Source: Fidelibacterota bacterium (lineage in GTDB: Bacteria; Fidelibacterota; JAANXI01). Taken from it: DNA of 12,666 bases. Position numbers and translations under genes: made by a program. This document shows, one piece after another, positions 5,622 to 12,633 of this stretch (its first letter is position 1; the number at the start of each line of letters is the position of its first letter). The notes beneath the pieces are model-generated. The model saw only the letters and a list, made by a program, of their open reading frames with translations, had not been told where the DNA came from and made no database searches. The stretch spans positions 1 through 12,666 of the forward strand of contig JAANXI010000042.1 of the NCBI GenBank assembly GCA_018263365.1, written 5' to 3'.

Positions 5622-7191
5622 CGGAAGACTCCCTGATTAATTCAGTCAACTCTCGTAAAAATTGTTTGACCTCCTCGACATCTTTGAGGTGATATTTGGC
5701 ATACGTGTCATCGCCATGCCTCCCGACCAGGATACCGACGCCCCAACCGGCTAATGTCTCAAAGGCATTTTCATCCGTGAGATCGTCGCCGATATATATT
5801 GGACATGTTTCCCGGACATTCAGATCCAGTGCATCCATCAGCCAGAGGAGTGCCTTTCCCTTGTCCCAGTCGACGGCGGGTTGTGCCTCGATAATTTTTT
5901 TTCCACCGGAAGTTTTGAGATCGTCAAATTTCGCGGCGACATTCTCCGCAATTTGCCTGACTCTCTCAATGTCATCATCAGTTACGTTGCGGTAATGCAC
6001 TGCAATAGAATAGCGCTTCCGTTCGATTTGAGCCCCGGAAACACCTGCCAGCCGGTTGTCCAGGATCTCTTCCGCTTCATCCAGCGCTGGCAGGAACTCC
6101 TCTCCAGTCTCGTTATCCATCTGCATATCCTGCGGGCCCGAGATGTCAAAGCCGTGACTTCCCGCATAGACGAGATCCGGTAACCCGACCAGATGCTCCA
6201 CATCTTTCCTGTCTCTGCCGCTGATTACAGCAAGGGTGCCGGCTTCAGAAAGATTATGAACAATGTCACGCATTTCCCCGGACATTTTGGCATCCTCCGG
6301 TCGGGATACAATCGGCGTTAATGTGCCGTCATAATCCAAAAATATCGCCAGGTTCTGATCTTTCAGGATCGCCTTGAATTTGCTCTCCTCAGCAAGTGCT
6401 GACGGTAATTCCCCGGGGGAACGCTTTACTCGTTCCCTTTCGTCAATCAGCATCACCTCATCGAAGTTTTCTATCGTGATGTCCGCACCGTGTTGAAGCA
6501 GCGTATCCCGGTTCTCCGGGTTACGCGCCACCCCGGCAACTATGCCAAAATCTCCGGCAGAACCAGCCTGAACTCCGGCAATAGCATCTTCGAACACCAT
6601 GCATTCCGACGGAGATTGTTCAAGAAGTTCCGCGGCATAAATAAACACATCCGGCGCTGGTTTCCCCTCGATATTTTTCTTCTCTGCCACCACGCCATCG
6701 ACGCGGGCATCAAACAGATGCAGCAGATCGGCGGCCCGGAGGATCTCCCTGCAATTTTTACTGGCGGAAATAACCGCAACGCCAAACCCCGCGTCGCGCA
6801 ATTCCCGGATAAATGCGACCGTGTCCCCGTAAACCTGCACCCCTTCCTCGTGAATCAATTCCAGAAATATGTCGTTTTTCCGGTTTCCCAGTCCGCAGAT
6901 GGTCTCCTTTTCGGGACCATCTGCCGGGGCGCCGTATGGTATGGTGATATCCCGGGATTCCAGAAAACTTTCCACGCCGTCATAACGGGGTTTTCCATCA
7001 ATGTATTGAAAATAATCGGAATCAATATCCAGGGGGGCATACTCCTCATCACGGCTTTGAAGATATGCATCGAACATCCGCTTCCAGGCTCTGGCGTGGA
7101 CTTCCGCCGTCCGGGTTATCACCCCATCCAAATCAAAGATTGCCGCAGCGTATTGACCACGTTCTATCATACGAAAAATTGTATTACTCAT
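5614..7191 (-). CDS. otsB: Fusion of beta-phosphoglucomutase-like HAD domain and trehalose-6-phosphate phosphatase
   Basis: Numbered from the ATG at 7191 (525 residues). Domain 1 (about 13-245) is a HAD phosphosugar mutase or phosphatase: nucleophile D20 and D22 in FDLDGVIT, SASKN (142-146), GKPAPD (K177) and ED (201-202). It also has the DGKPRYDGV motif seen in OtsB1-type fusions. Domain 2 (about 265-525) is trehalose-6-phosphate phosphatase: DYDGTL (286-291), SGR (324-326), the AGSHGFDI loop, VDWDKGKAL and GDDLTDE (468-474). All HAD catalytic residues are present in both. Together they could make trehalose from its phosphate and convert beta-glucose-1-P to glucose-6-P. A GTG 12 nt upstream is open, but GAGGTG sits 4 bases before the ATG, favouring 7191. 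It is first gene of a two-gene operon with the GH65 enzyme. Confidence 0.9.
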   Translation of the reverse strand: MSNTIFRMIERGQYAAAIFDLDGVITRTAEVHARAWKRMFDAYLQSRDEEYAPLDIDSDYFQYIDGKPRYDGVESFLESRDITIPYGAPADGPEKETICGLGNRKNDIFLELIHEEGVQVYGDTVAFIRELRDAGFGVAVISASKNCREILRAADLLHLFDARVDGVVAEKKNIEGKPAPDVFIYAAELLEQSPSECMVFEDAIAGVQAGSAGDFGIVAGVARNPENRDTLLQHGADITIENFDEVMLIDERERVKRSPGELPSALAEESKFKAILKDQNLAIFLDYDGTLTPIVSRPEDAKMSGEMRDIVHNLSEAGTLAVISGRDRKDVEHLVGLPDLVYAGSHGFDISGPQDMQMDNETGEEFLPALDEAEEILDNRLAGVSGAQIERKRYSIAVHYRNVTDDDIERVRQIAENVAAKFDDLKTSGGKKIIEAQPAVDWDKGKALLWLMDALDLNVRETCPIYIGDDLTDENAFETLAGWGVGILVGRHGDDTYAKYHLKDVEEVKQFLRELTELIRESSDE

Positions 7192-7678
7192 ATCGCACCT
7201 CACAAAATTTCTCCAAATGTTCCGGAAAAGAAAAACGGGATACAGCCATGTCCGATACTATCTTTTGCAATACACAGAAAATGAACAGACAACTTGCCAT
7301 CAGATCATCCAGTGCCTGATAAAATTAGCCGCCGGTTCCATCAACCGGATTCAATACTGAAGGTATTTATTAAAACGAATTATTTCTATGCGAAAACTTT
7401 CCACGGATTGAAATCGCGTGGTTTGCGTATTCGTCATGTGGGTGTGCTCATACAGGGCGGTGTGTTCTTCCGGGAAATCTGCGTCAGGGTGGTTTCGGTC
7501 AATTCGATTGCGACACACCAAATTTGTCCTTGAATACCTGTCGGAGAAGTCGTGGATTTACATTTCCAAAAACCTTCCTACTGTTCCTACCATCACAGAC
7601 TCTTTCGTATTATATTTTGACATCCATTTTTTAATTCTGCTTATAGCAAAACACCTGTCCAAACCTCCGGAGAGTACC
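7192..7678. other. Intergenic region without a convincing gene
   Basis: This 487-bp space separates the divergent trehalose operon and the DUF4442 gene, so promoters for both must lie here, but no clear -35/-10 pair stands out. Open frames on the plus strand have no ribosome site or family resemblance. A minus-strand frame of about 68 codons ending at 7351 reads plausibly protein-like (including NHPDADFPEEHT), but it follows a stop codon directly and has only internal Met or GTG/TTG starts. It may be a gene remnant. Confidence 0.5.
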
Positions 7679-8137
7679 ATGCCTGAACCATTCTTCACAA
7701 AAATCAGGCGCTGGGGCTTTAACCTGTTTCCCGCGTATCGGCGAACCGGCGCCCGGCTGACATATCTTGACTCTGACTGGCGACGGGTCGACATAAAACT
7801 TCCGCTGAACTGGCGCACAAAAAATTATGTGGGCACAATGTTCGGCGGCTGCATGTTCGCTGCGGTTGACCCGATTTATATGATTCTGCTCATCAAACGG
7901 CTCGGAAATGATTACGTCGTGTGGGATAAGTCAGCGTCTATTCAATTTCACCGCCCGGGCAAAACGGATCTGTTTGCTTCCTGTGAACTGCCGGATGAGG
8001 AGGTTGCGGCTCTTCGTCAGCGCCTCGAAACAGAAGTGTCCATTGAACGCACATACCGAACCGAACTGAAAAACCAGGATGACGAAGTCTGCGCAACGGT
8101 GGAAAAGGTCATTCATATCAGGAAAAGCAAGGAATAA
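7679..8137 (+). CDS. DUF4442 hotdog-fold protein, putative thioesterase
   Basis: The 152-residue protein resembles the DUF4442 family (PF14539), a hotdog-fold group related to PaaI-type acyl-CoA thioesterases. The conserved block NYVGTMFGGCMFAAVDP (49-65) followed by VVWDKSASIQFHRPGK is characteristic. D64, after the GG turn, is in the place of the acidic catalytic residue of related thioesterases. The physiological substrate is unknown. The frame is open 87 codons further upstream, but the ATG at 7679 is chosen because GGAGAG lies 6-7 bases before it and homology starts there. It converges with the aldo/keto reductase gene, 45 bases apart. Confidence 0.85.
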   Translation: MPEPFFTKIRRWGFNLFPAYRRTGARLTYLDSDWRRVDIKLPLNWRTKNYVGTMFGGCMFAAVDPIYMILLIKRLGNDYVVWDKSASIQFHRPGKTDLFASCELPDEEVAALRQRLETEVSIERTYRTELKNQDDEVCATVEKVIHIRKSKE

Positions 8138-8182
8138 AAAACAACAGTTAAATGTGAATCCTATCAAGAGATATCTGAAATT

Positions 8183-9058
8183 TTACGCGCCAGTCACCTT
8201 TGGAACCCTCTCAATCAGGTCAAACAATTCCTCTTTACTTTCGGTTCCGATGGTAAAACAATCCACCGACTCATGATTCAGGGCAAATTTCAGGCATTTG
8301 TTGATATTATCCGTCAGACGGCCGTCACCAAGGATTTTCATTCCGATAACGCCCTTGCCGTTCTGCTTCATCTCTCCCAGGACGGAGCTCACTGTTTTCA
8401 CGTCGGAATCCATACGCACAGCGGCGGGATTAATTCTAGCGAGGTCGATTTGGACCCACCCCGAACTCGCTGCGGCTTTCAGCGCCGGCAATGTATGACA
8501 TGAAACCCCGTGCGTTCGCACAATCCCCTTCTCCCGGGCTTCGGAAATGACATCCATGGCACCGCGCATTTTCTCTGGCCAGTTACCGCTGGTCATCATG
8601 TGGAGCAATAAAATGTCAATGTAATCCGTGCCCAATTCCTTCCGGAACCGATCCAGATCGGCGCGCATCTCCCGCTCATTGGTTGCATGGGTCTTGGTCA
8701 GGATTTGCACCTTTTCGCGCGGTACATACTCCAACGCTTCTTTGAGATGTGGATGTGAACCGTACTGATCCGCGGAATCCCAAAAGGTAATGCCATGCTC
8801 GTAACCGGTCACCAATAGATCCGCCAGTCCGCTGATACCTAGTTGCCTTGTCTGGGCGGATTGGCCGCCGAACCCGGAGGTGCCTGTACCAATGGCCAGC
8901 CTGCTCACCTCAACTTCCGACGGGCCGAGGATTATCCGGTCGTCGGCGAATTTCTGTTTGGTCTCAGCCCGCACCTCGGGCGCGAGTGACCCCAGCGTGA
9001 CAGCGCCGAGAGAGCCGAGGGTTCTTCGTAAAAATTCACGTCGGTCAATGTCGGACAT
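8183..9058 (-). CDS. Tat-exported aldo/keto reductase
   Basis: The 291-residue protein starts with a twin-arginine signal (RREFLRRTLG, residues 6-15), a short hydrophobic stretch and a likely cleavage after VRA (residue 31), so it should be folded in the cytoplasm and exported. The remainder is an aldo/keto reductase barrel with the full catalytic tetrad: D94 and Y99 (FWDSADQYG), K122 (LTKTHA) and H153 (LLLHMM). NAD(P)H-dependent carbonyl reduction is the family activity; the substrate is unknown. Tat export of a nicotinamide enzyme implies the cofactor is bound before export. Two-thirds in, the GVSCHT and MKILGDGR segments match the Tat-linked subgroup. GAGGTG lies 7 bases before the ATG. 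Nearby genes give no pathway clue. Confidence 0.9.
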   Translation of the reverse strand: MSDIDRREFLRRTLGSLGAVTLGSLAPEVRAETKQKFADDRIILGPSEVEVSRLAIGTGTSGFGGQSAQTRQLGISGLADLLVTGYEHGITFWDSADQYGSHPHLKEALEYVPREKVQILTKTHATNEREMRADLDRFRKELGTDYIDILLLHMMTSGNWPEKMRGAMDVISEAREKGIVRTHGVSCHTLPALKAAASSGWVQIDLARINPAAVRMDSDVKTVSSVLGEMKQNGKGVIGMKILGDGRLTDNINKCLKFALNHESVDCFTIGTESKEELFDLIERVPKVTGA

Positions 9059-9134
9059 GGCAAGTCACCTCGCGTTTGATTAACTCAAGGAGAATCCCTT
9101 TCGAAATTTCACCAGGACGAATATTAAACCACTT

Positions 9135-9287
9135 TTGTGAAGTCCGAAATTTTGGGAATCACAAAGGTTATTTACCGGCGTTTTATCCTTCGACAAGCTC
9201 AGGATGACGCCTAAGTTAGTCACTCGGAGCTCATCGAAGAGTGGCATTAAAAACGCTTAATCATTCTGAAAAATTCGGACTTCACAA
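9135..9287. repeat. MITE-like element with 19-bp terminal inverted repeats
   Basis: TTGTGAAGTCCGAAATTTT (9135-9153) is repeated inverted at 9269-9287, with mismatch only in the A/T run. Further inward the arms stay loosely complementary (GGCGTTTTAT against a GCGTTTTTAAT complement), and the core is dispersed palindrome copy B. The whole 153-bp block can fold into one long hairpin. It has no coding capacity and no evident target-site duplication. It sits between the 5' end of the reductase gene and the 3' end of clpP. Confidence 0.7.
9187..9245 (-). repeat. Dispersed imperfect palindrome, copy B
   Basis: Read on the minus strand it runs GCCACTCTTCGA to GAGCTTGTCGAAGG, with GAGTGAC and GGCGTCATCCTGAGCTTG inside. 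It matches copy A at 829-888 at most positions. It lies inside the larger inverted repeat 9135-9287, so either the element includes these outer arms or it inserted into an older one. Confidence 0.8.
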
Positions 9288-9342
9288 TCAATGATTCGGT
9301 TTTCAAAGACGGCTATCGGTATCTATCCCCGGATATCGGGGG

Positions 9343-9945
9343 TTAAATTTCCAATTCTGTGCGGTTTGTCACCACCTTTGAAATCAGTCCGTACTCTTTT
9401 GCCTCGTCCGGACCCATCCAGTAATCGCGGTCCGTATCTTCTCGGACTTTTTCGATGTCCTGGCCGGTTTCCTCTGCAATCAATTTGTTGATCTTCATCC
9501 GCATTTTATCAATTTCTTCAGCGAAGATCTCGATCTCCGTCGCAACGCCCTGCACGCCGCTCAGGGGCTGATGAATCAGGTAATGACTGTTTGGCAGACC
9601 AAAGCGATGCTCTTTCTCCGCACCCAACAAAATAATGGCGCCAGCCGAGGCGACCAGGCCCATGCCGATGGTATACACATCCGGTTTCACAAAGCGGATC
9701 ATATCCAGGATGGCAAAACCGGAATCCGCATCGCCGCCCTGCGAATCGATAAACACCTTAATTGGATCATCGCCATTCACTTCCAGAATCAGCAGCTGCC
9801 GGGACGCCCGTTCGGCCATCTCTTTATTGACTTGTCCCGTCAGTAGAATGCTGCGCGTGCCCAGCATTTTTTCCATCAACACGTTCTGCTGCTTTCCGTC
9901 TTCTTCGGAATCGTTTTTCAAATTCATTTTCCGCTCCATTTCCAT
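9343..9945 (-). CDS. clpP: ClpP-family serine protease, variant
   Basis: The 200-residue protein is a ClpP peptidase, the barrel subunit that degrades substrates fed by a Clp ATPase. The catalytic triad is S100 (GLVASAGA), H125 (LIHQP) and D174 (DTDRDYWMG), with the same relative spacing as E. coli ClpP. The usual GQAASMGA around the serine is GLVASAGA here, MLPNSR is GLPNSH, and the N-terminal 20 residues are very polar and charged, unlike a standard processed leader. No clpX or tig is adjacent, so this is probably a second ClpP paralogue. Two starts are credible: M1 with AGGGGA upstream, and M7 (at 9927) with GGAG 6 bases before it. Confidence 0.92.
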   Translation of the reverse strand: MEMERKMNLKNDSEEDGKQQNVLMEKMLGTRSILLTGQVNKEMAERASRQLLILEVNGDDPIKVFIDSQGGDADSGFAILDMIRFVKPDVYTIGMGLVASAGAIILLGAEKEHRFGLPNSHYLIHQPLSGVQGVATEIEIFAEEIDKMRMKINKLIAEETGQDIEKVREDTDRDYWMGPDEAKEYGLISKVVTNRTELEI

Positions 9946-9963
9946 GCACTATCCCCTTGTAAT

Positions 9964-9993
9964 TTCATAGTTACATCATGATAAAATATGCAA
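9964..9993 (-). promoter_or_regulatory. Possible sigma-70 promoter for clpP
   Basis: On the minus strand TTGCAT (9993-9988) and TATGAA (9969-9964) are 18 bases apart and about 20 bases before the clpP start. Both hexamers deviate from consensus, so this is only suggestive. Confidence 0.3.
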
Positions 9994-10094
9994 ATTTTCT
10001 TGTGAATAACTTAGGTAATTTCGGGCAGGATTTCATTCTCTCAACATCACAAAAATCCCGGCGATGTTTGATCCCGGATAATCCGGTCTAGTCG

Positions 10095-10123
10095 TTGATA
10101 CTCCACGAATCCGACCATAGATT
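10095..10123 (+). promoter_or_regulatory. Possible sigma-70 promoter for the SDR gene
   Basis: TTGATA (10095-10100) and TAGATT (10118-10123) are 17 bases apart, 5 of 6 and 4 of 6 matches to consensus. They would start transcription near 10130, about 20 bases before the ATG. A second -10-like TATAAA (10134-10139) has no partner. Confidence 0.4.
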
Positions 10124-10152
10124 TACATAATTGTATAAAATCAGGGGGAAGA

Positions 10153-11019
10153 ATGAATGCTCAGGACACCATGAATGGAAAACGAATTTTGATTACCGGC
10201 GCGACCTCAGGCATCGGATGGGAAACCGCCCGGGGCCTGGCCGGAAAAGGCGCCGAAATTATCGTGGTCAGCCGGAATGAAAAGAAATGCGAAAAATCCG
10301 TTGCTGAACTGAAAAAAATCAGTGGCGATGGGAATGCCGATTATATTGTTGCCGATTTGTCCGCCATAGATGAAGTCCGCGCTGCCGCAGAACAATTTCA
10401 GCAGAAGTACGATCGCCTGGACGTACTGATCAATAATGCGGGTGCCTATTTTAACCACCGCCAGGTCAGCAGGGACGGGTATGAAATGACCCTCGCGCTG
10501 AATCATCTCAGCTATTTTCTGCTTACGAACCTCCTGCTTGATGCGCTGCAACAAAGCGCCCCGGCGCGGATTGTTAACGTAGCGTCCGACGCACACTATG
10601 GCAATGAAATCGACTTCGACGATTTGCAACGAAAAGAGTCCTATTCAGGCTATGAGGTCTATGGCGAGAGCAAACTTATGAACATTCTGTTTACCTATGA
10701 GCTCGATCGGCGGCTGGATGACTCCGAAATCATGGTGAACGCCCTGCATCCCGGCTTTGTGAATTCCGGATTTGGAATGAACAATAATATCTTCGTTAAG
10801 GGGCTGCTTTCAATTGCACAATTATTTGGAAGGAGTACCAGGAAGGGCGCGGAGACCAGCGTTTACCTTGCTTCTTCGCCGGAAATTGACGGCGTTTCGG
10901 GCAAATATTTCTTTGACAAGGAGCCGAAAAAATCGTCGCCCGCCTCCTATGATATCGATACGGCCATCCGCCTGTGGGATATCAGTAAAGAGCTAACAGG
11001 GCTTGATTCCACCGTCTGA
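10153..11019 (+). CDS. Short-chain dehydrogenase/reductase, retinol-dehydrogenase-like
   Basis: The 288-residue protein has the classical SDR features in order: nucleotide-binding TGATSGIG (15-22), NNAG (94-97), catalytic N117, S145 (NVASDAH), Y170 and K174 (YGESK). The ALHPGFVNSGFG stretch after the active site and the overall length resemble the retinol dehydrogenase/WW-oxidoreductase-like branch. R41 at the end of the second strand favours NADP(H). The substrate is unknown. The ATG at 10153 follows GGGGGAAG by one base from a purine-rich tract; M7 at 10171 is a less likely alternative. The gene is divergent from clpP and convergent with the phosphatase/thioredoxin operon. Confidence 0.92.
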   Translation: MNAQDTMNGKRILITGATSGIGWETARGLAGKGAEIIVVSRNEKKCEKSVAELKKISGDGNADYIVADLSAIDEVRAAAEQFQQKYDRLDVLINNAGAYFNHRQVSRDGYEMTLALNHLSYFLLTNLLLDALQQSAPARIVNVASDAHYGNEIDFDDLQRKESYSGYEVYGESKLMNILFTYELDRRLDDSEIMVNALHPGFVNSGFGMNNNIFVKGLLSIAQLFGRSTRKGAETSVYLASSPEIDGVSGKYFFDKEPKKSSPASYDIDTAIRLWDISKELTGLDSTV

Positions 11020-11100
11020 TTTTTTGGCTTCTATATGAGGACTTGATACAACCTAAAATTGGGCTCCCCGGCTCATATTGATATGTTTTCGGTAAAAATT

Positions 11101-11424
11101 CTACTTTTCGGTCAGGCGTTTTTCGATTTTTTCTTCCAGTAACTGCCGCAATTCCGGAGCATCTCTGTAATAGATATCCGGGATCCCCAACACGAGAATA
11201 TCCTCCGGGTCAACTAATTCCTGAAAATTCGCCAGGATAAAGTCATTATGCCGGTTTTCCATCACGATGATCTTGTCCGCCCACCGGAGTTTGGCGGCGG
11301 TGAGGGCACGGCTACCCGATCCCCAGACGCCGGCAAAATCTGTAGCATATCCTTTGTTTCGGTATAGTTCCGCGCCAGTGGGGCTCCGTTGTCTTCCGGC
11401 GGTACAGACGAAGAGTAAATTCAT
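11101..11424 (-). CDS. Small protein tyrosine phosphatase (COG4551-like)
   Basis: From the ATG at 11424 the product has 107 residues. The P-loop CTAGRQRS (C7, R13, S14) fits the CX5R(S/T) signature of tyrosine phosphatases, right after the first beta strand (MNLLFVC), as in low-molecular-weight enzymes. A late DI and PDIYYRD segment (about 75-85) may hold the general acid. It resembles the short COG4551 predicted phosphatases. The frame is open 19 codons further upstream, but those codons overlap the thioredoxin-like gene and add no homology. The start lies 1 base after that gene's stop (TGAGATG), so translation is probably coupled. Confidence 0.85.
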   Translation of the reverse strand: MNLLFVCTAGRQRSPTGAELYRNKGYATDFAGVWGSGSRALTAAKLRWADKIIVMENRHNDFILANFQELVDPEDILVLGIPDIYYRDAPELRQLLEEKIEKRLTEK

Positions 11425-11425
11425 C

Positions 11426-12004
11426 TCAGGCGCCGAAATAGTCCGGAGCGTTTCCCGGCTTCCATTTGATGTTGCAGCCAACCGACGGAGTCTGTTTTTC
11501 CGGCGCCGGTTGACCCGCCAACATTTTTTTCACGGCTTCGGTCAAATCCTTCCCGGAGGGTTCCACGCCGTTTCCGGGGCGGCTGTCGTCGAACTGTCCG
11601 CGATAAGTCAGTTCATGGTCCGCGTTAAACAGATAAATATCCGGCGTGCAGGCCGCCCTGTATGCCTTCGCCACTTCCTGCGATTCATCGTACAGATACG
11701 GAAATTCAATCCCGTGCTCTTCGGCAAACGCTTTCATCTTCGCCGGTGAATCTTCCGGGTACTGTTCAATATCATTGGAATTACCCCCGACAACGCGGAC
11801 GCCTTTTGCCTCATAATCTTTGGCTTTCTCCGCCAGCGTATCCACGATGTTTTTCACATACGGACAGTGATTGCACATAAAAACAACGAGCACCGGATCA
11901 CTGGCAAAGTCATCGCTGGAAACGGTATTACCGTCGTAATCCGGCAGTTCGAACGACGGCATCTTCGTTCCGAGTTCCATCATTGTTGATGGGACAGATG
12001 TCAT
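11426..12004 (-). CDS. Thioredoxin-like (peroxiredoxin-like) family protein
   Basis: The 192-residue protein is a thioredoxin-fold member of the AhpC/TSA-like group. It carries C44 and C47 in MCNHCPYV, a YPEDSP segment (82-87), C119 in the cis-proline-like CTPD, and a C-terminal GCNIKWK tail with another cysteine, all diagnostic of this widespread but poorly characterised family. A thiol-disulfide or peroxide-reducing role is likely, in the cytoplasm, as no signal peptide is seen. VVGGNSND has a Gly where a hydrophobic residue is commoner. The ATG follows GGAGG by about 9 bases. It is first gene of an operon with the small tyrosine phosphatase, whose catalytic cysteine could be its redox client. 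Confidence 0.9.
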   Translation of the reverse strand: MTSVPSTMMELGTKMPSFELPDYDGNTVSSDDFASDPVLVVFMCNHCPYVKNIVDTLAEKAKDYEAKGVRVVGGNSNDIEQYPEDSPAKMKAFAEEHGIEFPYLYDESQEVAKAYRAACTPDIYLFNADHELTYRGQFDDSRPGNGVEPSGKDLTEAVKKMLAGQPAPEKQTPSVGCNIKWKPGNAPDYFGA

Positions 12005-12420
12005 AACAGTTTTCCTCCATGCTTGCGCTTCGATTCAATCTAATAAAATAAGTTTCAAAATAATTGGATGAATTGCAATTTTCTAAACGACAGTGTCAGA
12101 GTGGCCCTGTCTTCAATTGTTATGGCAATCATGGGTTTACGTACTTCTTATCCTATTATTTCAGAAACCGTAAAGGGTCTACTGAGTTTGCTTATTTGAG
12201 TGTTTTTCACCGAGAAATCTTATTTACGATCGGCTTGTCGGTTTTTCCTTGATAAAGAAATTTCCCATTTCGCTTGACATCGACCGCCAGATATGGTAAT
12301 CTAGTCGTGCAATTGGCAGTAGTAGTTCGAAAGAAAGACATTCCGTGTTACGGGATGACGTATTGATTAGAAGCTCTGCCAGGAACAAGAAAGACTAAGC
12401 AACAAACAAAGGAGTTACTC
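12005..12420. other. Divergent intergenic region and cold-shock leader
   Basis: The left 270 bases hold no credible gene; one 62-codon plus-strand frame has no ribosome site and no family resemblance. Promoters for the thioredoxin-like operon should lie near 12010-12060, where the sequence is AT-rich, but no clear pair is visible. The right part holds the cold-shock promoter (12274-12302), its leader, a small hairpin (ATTCCGT with ACGGGAT, 12340-12356) and the ribosome site AGGAG (12410-12414). Confidence 0.6.
12274..12302 (+). promoter_or_regulatory. Sigma-70 promoter of the cold-shock gene
   Basis: A perfect -35 TTGACA (12274-12279) and the -10 TAATCT (12297-12302) are 17 bases apart, and the -10 carries an upstream TGG extension. 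Transcription would start near 12309, giving a leader of about 112 nt, long as in classical cspA genes. Confidence 0.65.
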
Positions 12421-12431
12421 ATGGCAGAGCT
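12372..12431 (+). promoter_or_regulatory. Leader/start-codon pairing element of the cold-shock mRNA
   Basis: AGCTCTGCCA (12372-12381) in the leader is a perfect complement of TGGCAGAGCT (12422-12431), which covers the last two bases of the start codon and codons 2-4. The 40-base loop between them holds the ribosome site AGGAG and is A-rich, so likely single-stranded. Such a stem could block or expose initiation depending on temperature or a chaperone; regulation is inferred, the pairing is seen. Confidence 0.5.
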
Positions 12432-12633
12432 GACACAAGGCACTGTAAAATGGTTTAACAACGATAAAGGCTTTGGCTTTATCGAGCGCGAAGAAGGCGA
12501 CGACGTCTTCGTACACTATAGCGCAATCGAAGGTAGTGGTTTCAAGGCGCTCAATGAAGGCGACCGGGTCGAATTCAAAGAGACCCAGGGCCAGAAAGGG
12601 CCGCAGGCCGAAAACGTTCGGGTTGTTCAGTAA
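12421..12633 (+). CDS. csp: Cold-shock domain protein, CspA family
   Basis: The 70-residue protein is a complete cold-shock domain: GTVKWFNNDKGFGFIE includes RNP1 (KGFGFI, 16-21), and VFVHYSAI (29-36) is RNP2. It binds single-stranded RNA and DNA and melts RNA structure. VHYSAI replaces the commoner VHFSAI, and the C-terminal KGPQAENVRV is standard. The ribosome site AGGAG is 6 bases before the ATG. A strong promoter, a long leader and a leader/start-codon complementarity precede it, so expression is probably regulated after transcription. Whether it is cold-inducible cannot be said from sequence. Confidence 0.97.
   Translation: MAELTQGTVKWFNNDKGFGFIEREEGDDVFVHYSAIEGSGFKALNEGDRVEFKETQGQKGPQAENVRVVQ

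Noticed and set aside
6490..7284. 264-codon plus-strand open frame inside the HAD-phosphatase gene
   Set aside because: It is antisense to intact HAD motifs and has no ribosome site or domain.
7351..7556. Minus-strand frame of about 68 codons with a protein-like stretch
   Set aside because: It starts right after a stop codon and has no good start or ribosome site. Noted only as a possible remnant.
11020..11100. Bidirectional terminator between convergent genes
   Set aside because: ATATGAG and CTCATAT are complementary, but only 7 bases long with a loop of about 40 and no T run next to them.
12064..12252. 62-codon plus-strand open frame before the cold-shock promoter
   Set aside because: No ribosome site, skewed composition and no family resemblance.
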